DNA of 64,000 bases from Actinacidiphila yeochonensis CN732 (GTDB lineage Bacteria > Actinomycetota > Actinomycetes > Streptomycetales > Streptomycetaceae): contig NZ_JQNR01000004.1 of the NCBI RefSeq assembly GCF_000745345.1, positions 186,001 to 250,000 on the forward strand, written 5' to 3'. A program made the translations under genes and the position numbers. The number at the start of each line of letters is the position of its first letter. Position 1 is the stretch's first letter. Shown piece by piece: positions 32,007 to 42,220 of this stretch. Under the pieces are notes generated by a model. It worked only from the letters and a program-made list of their open reading frames with translations. It was not told the DNA's origin and did no database searches.

Positions 32007-32208
32007 CTGCTGGGCCCTCATGGGCATGAAACATCTCCTCAACGCTGACCTCGAAGAACTTGGCCATGGACATGGCGAGCGGCAGGGACGGTGTGTACCG
32101 CTCGGTCTCGATGGCATTGATCGTTTGCCTTGAGACCCCGAGGGCGGTTCCTAGCTGGCCTTGGGAGAGCCCTCGCGACGACCGCAGTTTCCTGACACTG
32201 TTTCGCAC
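31996..32208 (-). CDS. Short XRE-family regulator (YgzD/YozG type)
   Basis: 70 aa, essentially only a helix-turn-helix: VRKLRSSRGLSQGQLGTALG, VSRQTINAIETERYTPSLPLA, then a short tail KFFEVSVEEMFHAHE. This size and sequence match the small regulators that precede genes for small membrane proteins. The start is GTG 32208; no ribosome-binding site is evident, so it may be leaderless. The downstream membrane-protein gene overlaps its end. An inverted repeat in the promoter region (32210-32257) probably serves as its operator. Confidence 0.85.
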   Translation of the reverse strand: MRNSVRKLRSSRGLSQGQLGTALGVSRQTINAIETERYTPSLPLAMSMAKFFEVSVEEMFHAHEGPADDQ

Positions 32209-32209
32209 A

Positions 32210-32257
32210 TGTAAAGCTTACTTGTCACCTCTTGACGGCTGTCAAGTGTGCTTTACA
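32210..32257. promoter_or_regulatory. Operator-like inverted repeats before the XRE gene
   Basis: TGTAAAGC (32210-32217) and its exact complement GCTTTACA (32250-32257) flank a central palindrome CTTGAC-N4-GTCAAG (32231-32246). The nested symmetry directly upstream of a small XRE gene suggests autoregulation. Confidence 0.55.
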
Positions 32258-32815
32258 GTGCTGACGGGGCCGCGGACCAGACGTCACAACACGCGCCGGG
32301 CCGTGAGGCGATGGCGCGGTCAGCGGCTCGCTGAGCCGTCAACTCGCGGTTGGCCGCGCGCGCTGCGGCGAGGTCCTCGCCCCGTTCAACGAGTTCGGCG
32401 TGGAGGTCGAGGACCTGCTGCTCCAGTTCGGTGGCGCGATGAGTGAGGGTGTCGATGTCGGCGGGCGCGCTGATGCCGGATGCCTCCCAGGCCGCCTGTC
32501 CGAGGTTCTCGGACAGGCGCTGTTCGAGGCGGGTGATGTGCGCGGACAGGCGTCCGTTGCGGGCCGTGAGGTTCGCGACGTCGGGCCGGCGGCGACGTGC
32601 GGCTGACCGGCGTACCCGTCGCCGTGCCGGGCGGAGGTTCGGACGCACGGGGGAGGGCGGCCGCGTGCAGGTCGCCTACCGGTGGATCGGACTCCTGTGG
32701 ACGCCGGCGGCGCGGGCGACGGAGGAGACGGTGATCTCCTCGCCGTCCGCGGCCAGCCTGCCGAGGACCTTGAGGACACGGGTCCGTCGCTGATCGGATT
32801 GCGCCACGGCTGAAG
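32253..32815 (-). pseudogene. DUF6262 (TnpC-like) remnant
   Basis: Read leftwards, one frame encodes RTRVLKVLGRLAADGEEITVSSVARAAGV (a DUF6262-type N-terminal HTH, ~32700-32800). A second frame carries the coiled coil LTARNGRLSAHITRLEQRLSENLGQAAWEASGI, ADIDTLTHRATELEQQVLDLHAEL and AAARAANRELTAQ. These are the two parts of DUF6262 proteins found next to site-specific recombinases in actinomycete mobile elements. At least one frameshift and an early stop after the HTH break the gene; the matching TnpA/TnpB recombinases are absent. Confidence 0.7.
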
Positions 32816-32906
32816 CGTCGACACCTGCGTCAAGTCGACGCCGGGCATCCAGCCTTCGCCGAACGGCGCGACTGTTGAGCTTGCCCCGAGGTGCGTTGTC
32901 GGCGAT

Positions 32907-33497
32907 ATGCCCTACCTTCCTCTCACCGAGGAAGGAAGAAACGCTGTGGCGAGCCGGATTCAGAGGAGCGATTGGGACTGGGACTGCAACCCCGAGGAAC
33001 TATGCGGCTTGTGCGAGGAATGGGTGCCTCGCCTGGTTGCTGGTGCAGAGGTCTGCGCCCGGTGTCGTCGGATGCAGCGGCGCATGTGGAAGTACGGGCT
33101 CTCCATAGCGCGCTACAACGCGATCTGGAGGGCGCAGGGCTTCCGATGCGCTCTTTGCGGAGAAGACACCGAGGCCTGTGACAGCGGCATCCTGCACGAG
33201 GCGAAGTCGATCTGGCAGATCGATCACGATCACGCATGCTGTGGTCCATTGGGCTCGCGAGGATGCTGTGTGCGCGGCATCCTATGCAAGCCGTGCAACC
33301 TTCACAGGCTGCCTATCTACGAGCGGTGGCCTGCGCAACTGCGTGACAGCCCTGTCTTCAACAACTACCTGAGCGACCCGCCTGCAAAGCAGCCAGCGGC
33401 GAGGGTCATCAAAGGCCGTGACGACCAATACCTACCTACTTCATGGTCCTTCATCATGGACCGGAGGTATGCCGAGGCACTCACCAGGAGGACTTAA
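32907..33497 (+). CDS. Recombination endonuclease VII-type HNH nuclease
   Basis: 196 aa. The zinc/HNH fold of the endonuclease VII family is visible: RYNAIWRAQGFRCALCGED, then IDHDHACCGPLGSRGCCVRGILCKPCN, in which the HDH and paired cysteines provide catalytic and zinc-binding residues. An additional CGLCEEWVPR...CARC pair occurs near the N-terminus. Such genes are frequent in phages and integrative elements; T4 endonuclease VII resolves branched DNA. The codon use is less GC-biased than flanking chromosomal genes, consistent with transfer. ATG 32907 is assumed; an IS5-like remnant begins at its stop codon. Confidence 0.85.
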   Translation: MPYLPLTEEGRNAVASRIQRSDWDWDCNPEELCGLCEEWVPRLVAGAEVCARCRRMQRRMWKYGLSIARYNAIWRAQGFRCALCGEDTEACDSGILHEAKSIWQIDHDHACCGPLGSRGCCVRGILCKPCNLHRLPIYERWPAQLRDSPVFNNYLSDPPAKQPAARVIKGRDDQYLPTSWSFIMDRRYAEALTRRT

Positions 33498-34127
33498 AGG
33501 TTGTCTCATGTGGCGCGTTGGTGATGGGCATGATGCTGCCTTGAGAGTGGCGATCTGTCGCGCCGGGTGGTGCTGGACGAACTCGGCACAGAGGCGGGCT
33601 GGACTGGTCGTCCGCGATCGTCGATGCCGCCTCGGTGCGGGCGAAAAGGGGGCTCGCCAACCGGGCTGAATCCGGTCGATCGCGGCAAGAAGGGCAGCGA
33701 ACTGCACGTGCTGTCCGAGGCCCAGGAGCGGCCGCTTGCCGTCGCGGTCTCAGGTGCGAATCTGCACGACAGCCAGGCGCTCAAGCCGCTGATCCTCGGG
33801 ATATCCGCGGTCCGCTCCCGGCGCGGGCCCCGCCGGAGTCGGCCGGTGAAGGTCCGCGCGGACAAGGCGTACTACTCAGTCGATCACCTGCACTGGCTCC
33901 GCGCCCGCAACCTCCTCCCGCACATCGCCCGTCCCGGCATTGAGTCCGGCGAGCGCCTCGGCCGACACCGCTGGAAGATCGAACGGTCGATCGCCTGGCT
34001 TTTCGGCTACCGCCCCCTCACCGTTCCGATACGAGCGGAAAGGTAGCCACTTCCTCGCCTTCCTCGGACTTGTCGCAGCCCTCACCTGCTACAAGAGACT
34101 CGCCAAGATCACCACGTGAGACAACCT
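33498..34127 (+). mobile_element. Internally deleted IS5-type element with terminal inverted repeats
   Basis: Terminal repeats AGGTTGTCTCATGTG (33498-33512) and the complement of AGGTTGTCTCACGTG (34113-34127) match at 14 of 15 positions. Only ~630 bp lie between, less than a complete IS5-group element, and the encoded transposase lacks its N-terminal part. A TAA flanks both sides if the right end is taken one base further out, a possible target duplication. Confidence 0.8.
33560..34119 (+). pseudogene. IS5-family transposase remnant (DDE)
   Basis: Pieces in three frames: DWSSAIVDAASVRAKRG (first Asp of the DDE triad, ~33603-33655), then TGLNPVDRGKKGSELHVLSEA, SGANLHDSQALKPLI (second Asp), VRADKAYYSVDHLHWL, RHRWKIERSIAWLFGYR (Glu), and after a last shift RKGSHFLAFLGLVAALTCYKRLAK to a stop at 34119. 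Two or more frameshifts and loss of the N-terminal region mean it is inactive. Confidence 0.85.
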
Positions 34128-34207
34128 CTAAGGTACGTGGTGGGCTGAATGACTGCCCTGCTGTGTACCAAAAGCGTCGAAGGTGGGGCAATGGGGGGTA
34201 AGGAGCC

Positions 34208-34602
34208 GTGGAATTGGTGGCTTGCATCACCGGGTGGATCCAGGATGCAGTCGATTTCGGGCGTGCCAGGTGGGGTGATGACGTGGTGGTGCCCGAGGAG
34301 GTTCCAGGGGAAAACGTGTCCGTTTTCGTAGACAGAGTCCGGAGAGGCGAGGCAGGGTCAAGCCGTTCTCGGGAACGATTGCGCAGATTGAGGCCATGCC
34401 TGATGGAGTGATCTGGGTAACGGTGAAGAGCGATGACGGGACGGAGGATGAATTTGAGGGATTGGGAAATGTGGAACACTACCGGCTGGGCCGTTTGATG
34501 ACTGTCCGTGAATTTATTTTCCCGCCCTCTGGTGGTAAAGGGCGGGTCTCGACCTACCCCGCTGAAATCTGGATCGGTGATCGGCGACCGGTGACCGTTT
34601 GA
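34208..34602 (+). pseudogene. Hypothetical protein, apparent single frameshift
   Basis: One frame from GTG 34208 (or 34217, better spaced from AAGGAG) reads ACITGWIQDAVDFGRARWGDD and VPGENVSVFVDRVRRGEAG. It then loses sense near 34357, where another frame continues VKPFSGTIAQIEAMPDGVIWV and GLGNVEHYRLGRLMTVREFIF to 34602. One more G in the GGG tract there would join them into ~131 aa. If not an error, a 68-aa protein from ATG 34396 is the alternative. I do not recognise a family. Base composition is clearly lower in GC than flanking regions. Confidence 0.5.
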
Positions 34603-34847
34603 TCGAAGACTTCTTGGTGCCAATTGCTCCCTAGTCTCGATCTTTCGTGAGGGTTCGCCGATGACGTCGGTGGACCGGCGTGATTTCTGTGAGAGGTTGC
34701 AGGCGGGCGTCCCTGGTGATGTCGCGGGATCACGCACCCCGCCGTCTCGGTCCGTGCGGCCCCCGCAATCCCGCCGAAGCTGTCCGGGGCCATGGGGGGA
34801 GATTAGCGCAAGGCGCTGGCCGTTCAGGAGATAGGAGAGTTGTTGCG

Positions 34848-35156
34848 ATGAAACCGGTACGCTTTTGGGAGCTTGCCGCAGACGTTGGATCGAGGAAAGA
34901 AGGGAGTCCCTGGATTGGCCTCGCGATGGGATTGATCATGCTTCTGGTCGGCGGTCTTGGGGCGGTAAATTTCAGAAAAATACCCAGTCGAGTGCATGAT
35001 CTCCTGCACCGCCGGGTCCTGCACCGCCGTGTCCCTCCAGGCAGCAGGCAGGCCGCGGTCACTTCCTTTGAATTTCAGAGAATTGTCGCCGGAGTGCTGG
35101 CGTGTGTGGGGATCGTTTTGACTGTCGTTTCGGGCATCGAACTCGCGATCTCTTAG
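34848..35156 (+). CDS. Small hypothetical membrane protein
   Basis: 102 aa from ATG 34848, which follows AGGAG at 34826-34830 and ATAGGAGAG. Two membrane segments are predicted (PWIGLAMGLIMLLVGGLGAVNF and FQRIVAGVLACVGIVLTVVSGIEL) with a basic linker that contains an imperfect internal duplication (HDLLHRRVLHRRV). The family is not recognised. It lies in the low-GC, foreign-looking part of the decayed element. Confidence 0.6.
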   Translation: MKPVRFWELAADVGSRKEGSPWIGLAMGLIMLLVGGLGAVNFRKIPSRVHDLLHRRVLHRRVPPGSRQAAVTSFEFQRIVAGVLACVGIVLTVVSGIELAIS

Positions 35157-35312
35157 TTCGGCCCCCTAGGGTCGGCGTAGGTCAAGGCGATGTGCTCCTG
35201 GTGGTAGGTGTTTTGAGTGACCTTGGATTTAGATATATCGAGGTAGTCGCCGGGAGCCTTTTGTGTAAAGTGAGTACAAACAGGATGAGGCTGCTGTCGC
35301 GTTGAGGGTGAG

Positions 35313-35347
35313 GGTCTCATCGGCCTCGTTCCGAGGTCGATGAGACC
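35313..35347. terminator. Strong hairpin in the 35.2-35.8 kb gap
   Basis: Arms 35313-35328 and 35332-35347 pair over 16 positions with one mismatch and a three-base loop (arm start GGTCTCATCG). The small membrane gene ends 156 bp upstream. It may be a terminator or a remnant end of a mobile element. Confidence 0.5.
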
Positions 35348-35475
35348 ATTCGATCCGGCGGACGGATCAGCTCGGATCGCCAGGGATTTCGATCTGACCG
35401 GGAAGGTCGGGGTCGGACACCTGGTGCAGTCGGCCCTGCACGGCCTCCGCTATCTGGGTCAGACTCATTGGCGGC

Positions 35476-35688
35476 ATGAGCGCTCCGCTCCTTCGCGAGA
35501 ACAGGACGTACCGCAACCTAACCGGGGACGCCACCGAACCCCGGCGCTTCGAGGCGACAGAGCTGCTGGATTCCGCGGGATTGCCGACTGCGGAGTCGGT
35601 CACGGTCACCGTTCGCGGGGGAGAGGTGATGAGGGCTGGCTCATGCACGATCAAGCCGAGTCGAATCGCTGCCCCTCCTGCCTCTTGA
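35476..35688 (+). CDS. Possible short hypothetical gene
   Basis: 70-codon frame from ATG 35476: ENRTYRNLTGDATEPRRFEA and LPTAESVTVTVRGGEVM have moderate third-position GC, but the end is low-quality and no family is recognised. It may be part of the decayed element rather than a gene. Nothing else convincing is seen in 35157-35866. Confidence 0.25.
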   Translation: MSAPLLRENRTYRNLTGDATEPRRFEATELLDSAGLPTAESVTVTVRGGEVMRAGSCTIKPSRIAAPPAS

Positions 35689-35866
35689 AAGCGGGGGGGC
35701 AAAAGCGTGCTGGCCTGGCTGCGTCCGCGCTGCGACGGCCCCGCTGCGACGGCCTCGCTTCGGTCTTGGCCGCGAGGGGACCTTGGTAGGACAGGGTCTT
35801 CGGGTAAAGGAAACCGCCTTGCCGGTTGGACCGGCAAGGCGGCAAGGGGGGTTGGGCGGCTGAGGG

Positions 35867-36541
35867 TCAGGGCTTGATGACCACGGAGGAGACGATCTTG
35901 TCGGCGAAGGTCTGCCGCTTGGCGTCCCAGAGGGGCCACAGGTAGCCGAGCAAGCAGGCGAGCCCGTCCAGAACGTGCAGCAGGCGTCGGCCCAGTGCCC
36001 GGCCGAAACCGAGCAGTTGGCCGTCCGCCTCGCGGAGCGTCCGGGTGCCGACGGCCATCTTGCCGGGGGTCTGGCCCTTGGTGCCCTCCAGGTAGGCGAA
36101 GACGACCAGGCCGGCCAGTGCGACCACGTCGGCGAGCGCGCTGCCCAGGGCGAGGCTCACGACGACGTTCAGTACGCCGAGGATCACGGCGTCGATCAGC
36201 CCGGAGAGGAAGCGCCAGCCCCAGTGGGCCAGCGGCGGCATGCCGGAGGGCGTCTGGCCGTAGGCGCTCAGGTCCTGCTGGCCGCCGCCGGGGTAGGACG
36301 GCACGCCGGGCGGTCCGTAGGGGTTCGGCTGGCCGTACGCAGGCGGTTGGCCGGGCTGTCCGTACGCGCCGGGCTGGCCGTAAGCCGGCGGTTGGCCGTA
36401 GGCGGGCGGTTGGCCGGGCTGGCCGTAGGCGGGCGGCTGGCCGGGCTGGCCGGGTTGGCCGGGCTGGCCGTAGGGATTCTGACCGTAGGGTCCGGGCTGT
36501 CCCCCCGGAGTACCGCCATACGGTGGCTGGTGCTCACTCAT
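35867..36541 (-). CDS. RDD-family membrane protein with Pro/Gly/Gln/Tyr-rich N-terminus
   Basis: 224 aa. Residues ~1-95 are low-complexity repeats of GQPGQPPAYGQP; the C-terminal RDD domain begins LAHWGWRFLSGLIDAVILGVLNVVV (first R and D) and has a second helix pair LADVVALAGLVVFAYLEGTKGQTPGKMAVGTRTL. About three to four membrane segments are predicted. RDD proteins are suspected transporters or membrane anchors. The proline-rich N-terminus, probably cytosolic, is typical of actinomycete versions. ATG 36541 gives MSEHQPPYGG; upstream frames are unlikely. Confidence 0.88.
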   Translation of the reverse strand: MSEHQPPYGGTPGGQPGPYGQNPYGQPGQPGQPGQPPAYGQPGQPPAYGQPPAYGQPGAYGQPGQPPAYGQPNPYGPPGVPSYPGGGQQDLSAYGQTPSGMPPLAHWGWRFLSGLIDAVILGVLNVVVSLALGSALADVVALAGLVVFAYLEGTKGQTPGKMAVGTRTLREADGQLLGFGRALGRRLLHVLDGLACLLGYLWPLWDAKRQTFADKIVSSVVIKP

Positions 36542-36586
36542 GCGGGTGAGTAAAGCAGGTAATTCTACCAGCGGAAAGTCATAAGG

Positions 36587-36598
36587 TGTATCGATACA
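36587..36598. promoter_or_regulatory. Perfect palindrome TGTATCGATACA upstream of the RDD gene
   Basis: A 12-bp perfect palindrome 46 bp before the RDD start, in a locally AT-rich stretch. It may be a regulator binding site; no clear -10/-35 pair is visible. Confidence 0.4.
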
Positions 36599-36807
36599 AA
36601 CCCCTTGCGCCACACGCGATCCCGCAGGACCGCCGGTGGCCACGGGGAGCTGCGGGAACCGCGCCGATGCCGTCCCGGAGCGACGCGAGCCCCGCTCGCC
36701 CAGCGCCTCTCCAACCGGTGGAAGTCGGGCCGGGCGTCACCCACGAGCCCTGGACCCGGCGGCTGTTGGTGCGGCATCGGCCGGAACGGGGGCCCTGTCT
36801 CCTCCCG

Positions 36808-39474
36808 CTACTCCTCGCGGGTCAGCAGGGCCACCGGCCAGGCCGAGAGCAGGTCCGCCAGCGGCACCCGGCCCTCGTACGCGCCGCCGCCGATAACGTC
36901 GTGCCAGCGGCCCGCCGGCAGCGGTAGCGCCGTACCGCGCCAGCCGCCGGCGTCCTCCAGGCGCCGCGAGAGCCGGGTGGCCACCGTGACGGAGCCCCCA
37001 CCGCGGACGAACGCCAGGCAGTGCGCGGCGGCCGGACCCTCCGCGGTGAGCGGGGAGTAGCCGGCTCCGGGGCCGTACCAGTCGGGTCGGGCGCGGCGCA
37101 GCCGCAGGGCCAGGGCGGTCAGCCGCAGCTTCGCCTCGTCCGCGCCGTCCGGCTCCGCGCCGTCCAGCAGCCGGGCCAGTACGCGGTCCACGCCGGACCG
37201 CGCGGTGCCCGGCTCCGGCTCGCTGAGCGGCCCGCGGTTGTCCGGGTCGACCAGGGTCGCCACCGGGAACTCGGTGCCCTGGTAGACGTCGGGCACGCCC
37301 GGCATCGTCAGGTGCACCAGGGCGGCGCCCAGGCTGTTGGCGGTGGCGTACGGCTCCAGTGCCTGGGCGAACTCGGCGACGTCGTACACCTGCGGCCCGC
37401 ACGGGCCCTGCTCGGCGAAGTCGGCGACGGCCTTCTCGTACGCCTCGTCGGACTCGGTCCACGAGGTGCGCAGGCCTGCCTCGCGGACGTGCTTCAGGGC
37501 GGCGGGGACGAGTCGGCCAGAGTGGCAGAAGCCCAGGCCCACGGCGGTCTGGAAGACCGTCCACGCGGTGTGCCGGTCGGGTGCCGGGGCGCTGCCGAGA
37601 GCGGCGCCGCGCTCCTCCCGGCCGGCCATCCACGTGCGCCACGCGTCGGGCATCTCGGTGAGGACGGCGAGCCGCAGCCGTACGTCGGCGCCGCGCTTGG
37701 TGTCGTGCGTGGACAGCGCGGTGCCGGTGGCCGGCCGGGTGCGCAGCACATCCGCGCAGTACGCGTGGAACTCCTCCGGCGTGGTGGCCGGCCGGGCCGG
37801 GTCCCGCCCCACCTCGCACAGGGGCAGCAGCGGGGTGTAGCGGTAGAACGCCGCGTCCTCGACGGACTTGGCGTGGAGCGCGGAGGCGACCTGCGGGAAG
37901 CGGACGAGGAAGTCGGCCCCGTCCGAACCCATCGAGCCGTCCGAGCTGTCCGAGCTGTCCGAGCTGTCCGAGCTGTCCGAGCTGTCCGAGCTGTCCGAGC
38001 TGTCCGAGCCGTCCGAGCCGCTCGAACCGCTCGAACCGCTCGAACCGTCCGAACTGTCCGAACGCTCCGAGCCGTCCGAACGCTCCGAACCGTCCTCGCA
38101 CCGCGCGTCCGTCCCGGCGCCGCCGCTGTCCGGGGTGCGGGTGCGGGTGCGGCCCGCCGCCAGGTCGTGCAGCAACTCCACGACCGGGGCGAGCCGTTCG
38201 CCGCCCGTCGCGGCGGCCTCCCGGGCGGCCTCGGCCAGCAGCTCCGCGTCAGCGGCCGAGGGCGACTCGCCCGGGCGCACGTATGTGCGGTAGACGGGGA
38301 AGCGCACCAGCAGCTCGCGCAGCCCCTCCTCGACCAACTCCTGTGTGTAGAAGACCGGTTGCGGGCATGCTCGGAGAGCTGTGCGGGCCAGCCGGGAGAC
38401 CTCGGCGGCCAGGTCGCGGGCCACCACCTGGCAGGCCGCGCGGCGGACGGTCGGCTCCCAGCGGCCGCCCTCGTCGTCCGGGACTCCGGTGAACGCGCGG
38501 TAGGTGTCGGCGAGTTGTTCGACCCCGGCGGGGTCGGTGAACAGGCCGTCGATCCGGTCCAGCGCGTCGTAGCCGGTGGTGCCGGCGCAGGCCCAGCCGG
38601 GCGGCAGCGGTTCGTCGCGCCGCAGGATCTTCTCCACCACCGTCCAGCGTCCGCCGGCCGCCTCCGCCAGCCGCCGCAGGTAGCCACCGGGGTCGGCGAG
38701 GCCGTCGGGGTGGTCGACGCGCAGGCCCTCGGCGACGCCCTCGCGCAGCAGCCGCAGCACCGTCGCGTGGGTGGCCTCGAACACCTCCGGCCGCTCCACC
38801 CGGACCGCGATCAGGTCGGAGATGGTGAAGAACCGCCGGTAGTTGAGATCGGTACGGGCCGCCCGCCAGAAGGACAGCCGGTAGTGCTGGGCGTCCAGCA
38901 GCTCCGGCAGCGGCAGGTCCTCGGTACCCCGACGCAGCGGGAAGCGGTGGTCGTAGTAGCGCAGGACCCGGCCGCCGGCCTTCTCGTCCTCGACGACGGC
39001 CAGCGTGTCCATCACGTCCGGCAGCGGCTCGCCGAGGACGGGCAGCAGTACCCGGCCGTTCAGTGCCGCCCAGTCGATGTCGAACCACGCCGCGTACGGG
39101 GACTCCCGTCCGTCGCGCAGCACGGCCCACAGGGCCTGGTTGAGGTGCTCGGGGGCGGGGACGGCCATGTGGTTGGGGACGATGTCGAGGACGAGCCCCA
39201 GCCCGTGCTCGCGGGCCCGGCGGGACAGCTCCCGCAGCCCCTCCTCGCCGCCCAGCTCCGTTCGCACCCGGGAGTGGTCCACCACGTCGTAGCCGTGCGT
39301 CGAGCCGGGCACCGCCTCCAGCACCGGCGACAGGTGCAGATGGGTGACGCCGAGCGCGGCCAGATAGGGGACCCAGGCGGCGGTGTCGGCGAAGGTGAAG
39401 CCGGGCTGCACCTGCACGCGGTAGGTGGCCGAAGGGGCGGCGGGGGTGGCCGGGGTGGCGGGAGGAGCCGTCAT
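36808..39474 (-). CDS. treY: Malto-oligosyltrehalose synthase
   Basis: 888 aa GH13 enzyme that converts the reducing-end alpha-1,4 bond of maltooligosaccharides to alpha,alpha-1,1, forming maltooligosyl trehalose. Conserved regions are present: YLAALGVTHLHLSPVLEA, THGYDVVDHS, LDIVPNHMAV, EGLRVDHPDGLADP (nucleophile Asp), VVEKIL (acid/base Glu) and STHDTKR. It is ~100 residues longer than usual, largely because of a Ser/Asp/Gly-rich insertion coded by the 9-bp repeats at 37935-38093. ATG 39474. It lies 3' of glgX; treZ, the usual partner, is not in the window. Confidence 0.95.
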   Translation of the reverse strand: MTAPPATPATPAAPSATYRVQVQPGFTFADTAAWVPYLAALGVTHLHLSPVLEAVPGSTHGYDVVDHSRVRTELGGEEGLRELSRRAREHGLGLVLDIVPNHMAVPAPEHLNQALWAVLRDGRESPYAAWFDIDWAALNGRVLLPVLGEPLPDVMDTLAVVEDEKAGGRVLRYYDHRFPLRRGTEDLPLPELLDAQHYRLSFWRAARTDLNYRRFFTISDLIAVRVERPEVFEATHATVLRLLREGVAEGLRVDHPDGLADPGGYLRRLAEAAGGRWTVVEKILRRDEPLPPGWACAGTTGYDALDRIDGLFTDPAGVEQLADTYRAFTGVPDDEGGRWEPTVRRAACQVVARDLAAEVSRLARTALRACPQPVFYTQELVEEGLRELLVRFPVYRTYVRPGESPSAADAELLAEAAREAAATGGERLAPVVELLHDLAAGRTRTRTPDSGGAGTDARCEDGSERSDGSERSDSSDGSSGSSGSSGSDGSDSSDSSDSSDSSDSSDSSDSSDGSMGSDGADFLVRFPQVASALHAKSVEDAAFYRYTPLLPLCEVGRDPARPATTPEEFHAYCADVLRTRPATGTALSTHDTKRGADVRLRLAVLTEMPDAWRTWMAGREERGAALGSAPAPDRHTAWTVFQTAVGLGFCHSGRLVPAALKHVREAGLRTSWTESDEAYEKAVADFAEQGPCGPQVYDVAEFAQALEPYATANSLGAALVHLTMPGVPDVYQGTEFPVATLVDPDNRGPLSEPEPGTARSGVDRVLARLLDGAEPDGADEAKLRLTALALRLRRARPDWYGPGAGYSPLTAEGPAAAHCLAFVRGGGSVTVATRLSRRLEDAGGWRGTALPLPAGRWHDVIGGGAYEGRVPLADLLSAWPVALLTREE
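37935..38093. repeat. 9-bp minisatellite inside treY (GAGCTGTCC)
   Basis: Eight or so near-identical copies of GAGCTGTCC followed by diverged CCGCTCGAA/CCGTCCGAA units. Being a multiple of three, it keeps the treY frame and encodes a Ser-Asp-Ser/Gly tract. Confidence 0.95.
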
Positions 39475-39540
39475 GAGGTCTTCTCTACCCCGGATCGGCG
39501 GTGCGGGCGCGCGGGACGGACCGGGACACGCCGACCCCGC

Positions 39541-39775
39541 GCCCCACCCGGCCGCCTCACCCGGACGGCCCAACGCCGGCCCAACCCGCTACCCCGGACG
39601 GCCCAACGCGGCCCTGCGCGGTACCCCGGACGGCCCAAAGCCGCTCGGGTCCGCTTCCCCCGGACGGCCCAACGGGACCGCCCCCCCGGGCGACGCGGTC
39701 CCGCCACCCGGTCCCGCTGCTCCGTCGTCCCGCTGCTCCGTCGTCCCGCTGCTCCGTCGTGCCGCCGCTCCGCCC
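39541..39775. repeat. Degenerate tandem repeats between glgX and treY
   Basis: CGGACGGCCCAACG-type units recur roughly every 30-35 bp, followed by CCGCTGCTCCGTCGTC copies at 39716-39760. No gene is seen in 39475-39837. Confidence 0.7.
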
Positions 39776-39837
39776 CGCCCGCCGCGCCGACACCCGGGAG
39801 CCCGCTCGCACCGCCTCGCCGGATGCTCCTACAGATG

Positions 39838-41979
<2,142 letters not shown>

Positions 41980-42220
41980 GTGATGACTCTTCCGCTCCGG
42001 GGACCGGCCGCATCGCGGACGGCCCCGCTTCCGGCGTTCACTTTGCGGCAGCATCATCCTCCCACCCGGGTTCCACCCGAGGGTGACACTGCGGCAACGG
42101 GCAGCGATGTCGAGGCTGATGGGGTTGTCTGCTAGTAGTCAAGTAGGGTCGATACGGCTGCGACGCCCCCCGCACCGCAGTACCCTTCCTTGATCGTGGA
42201 CGGGGGCGGGAGGCGGTGAG

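Noticed and set aside
33490..34131. Clear target-site duplication of the IS5-type remnant
   Set aside because: The flanks CTTAA and CTAAGG only give a shared TAA if the ends are set unequally, so a duplication cannot be claimed with confidence.
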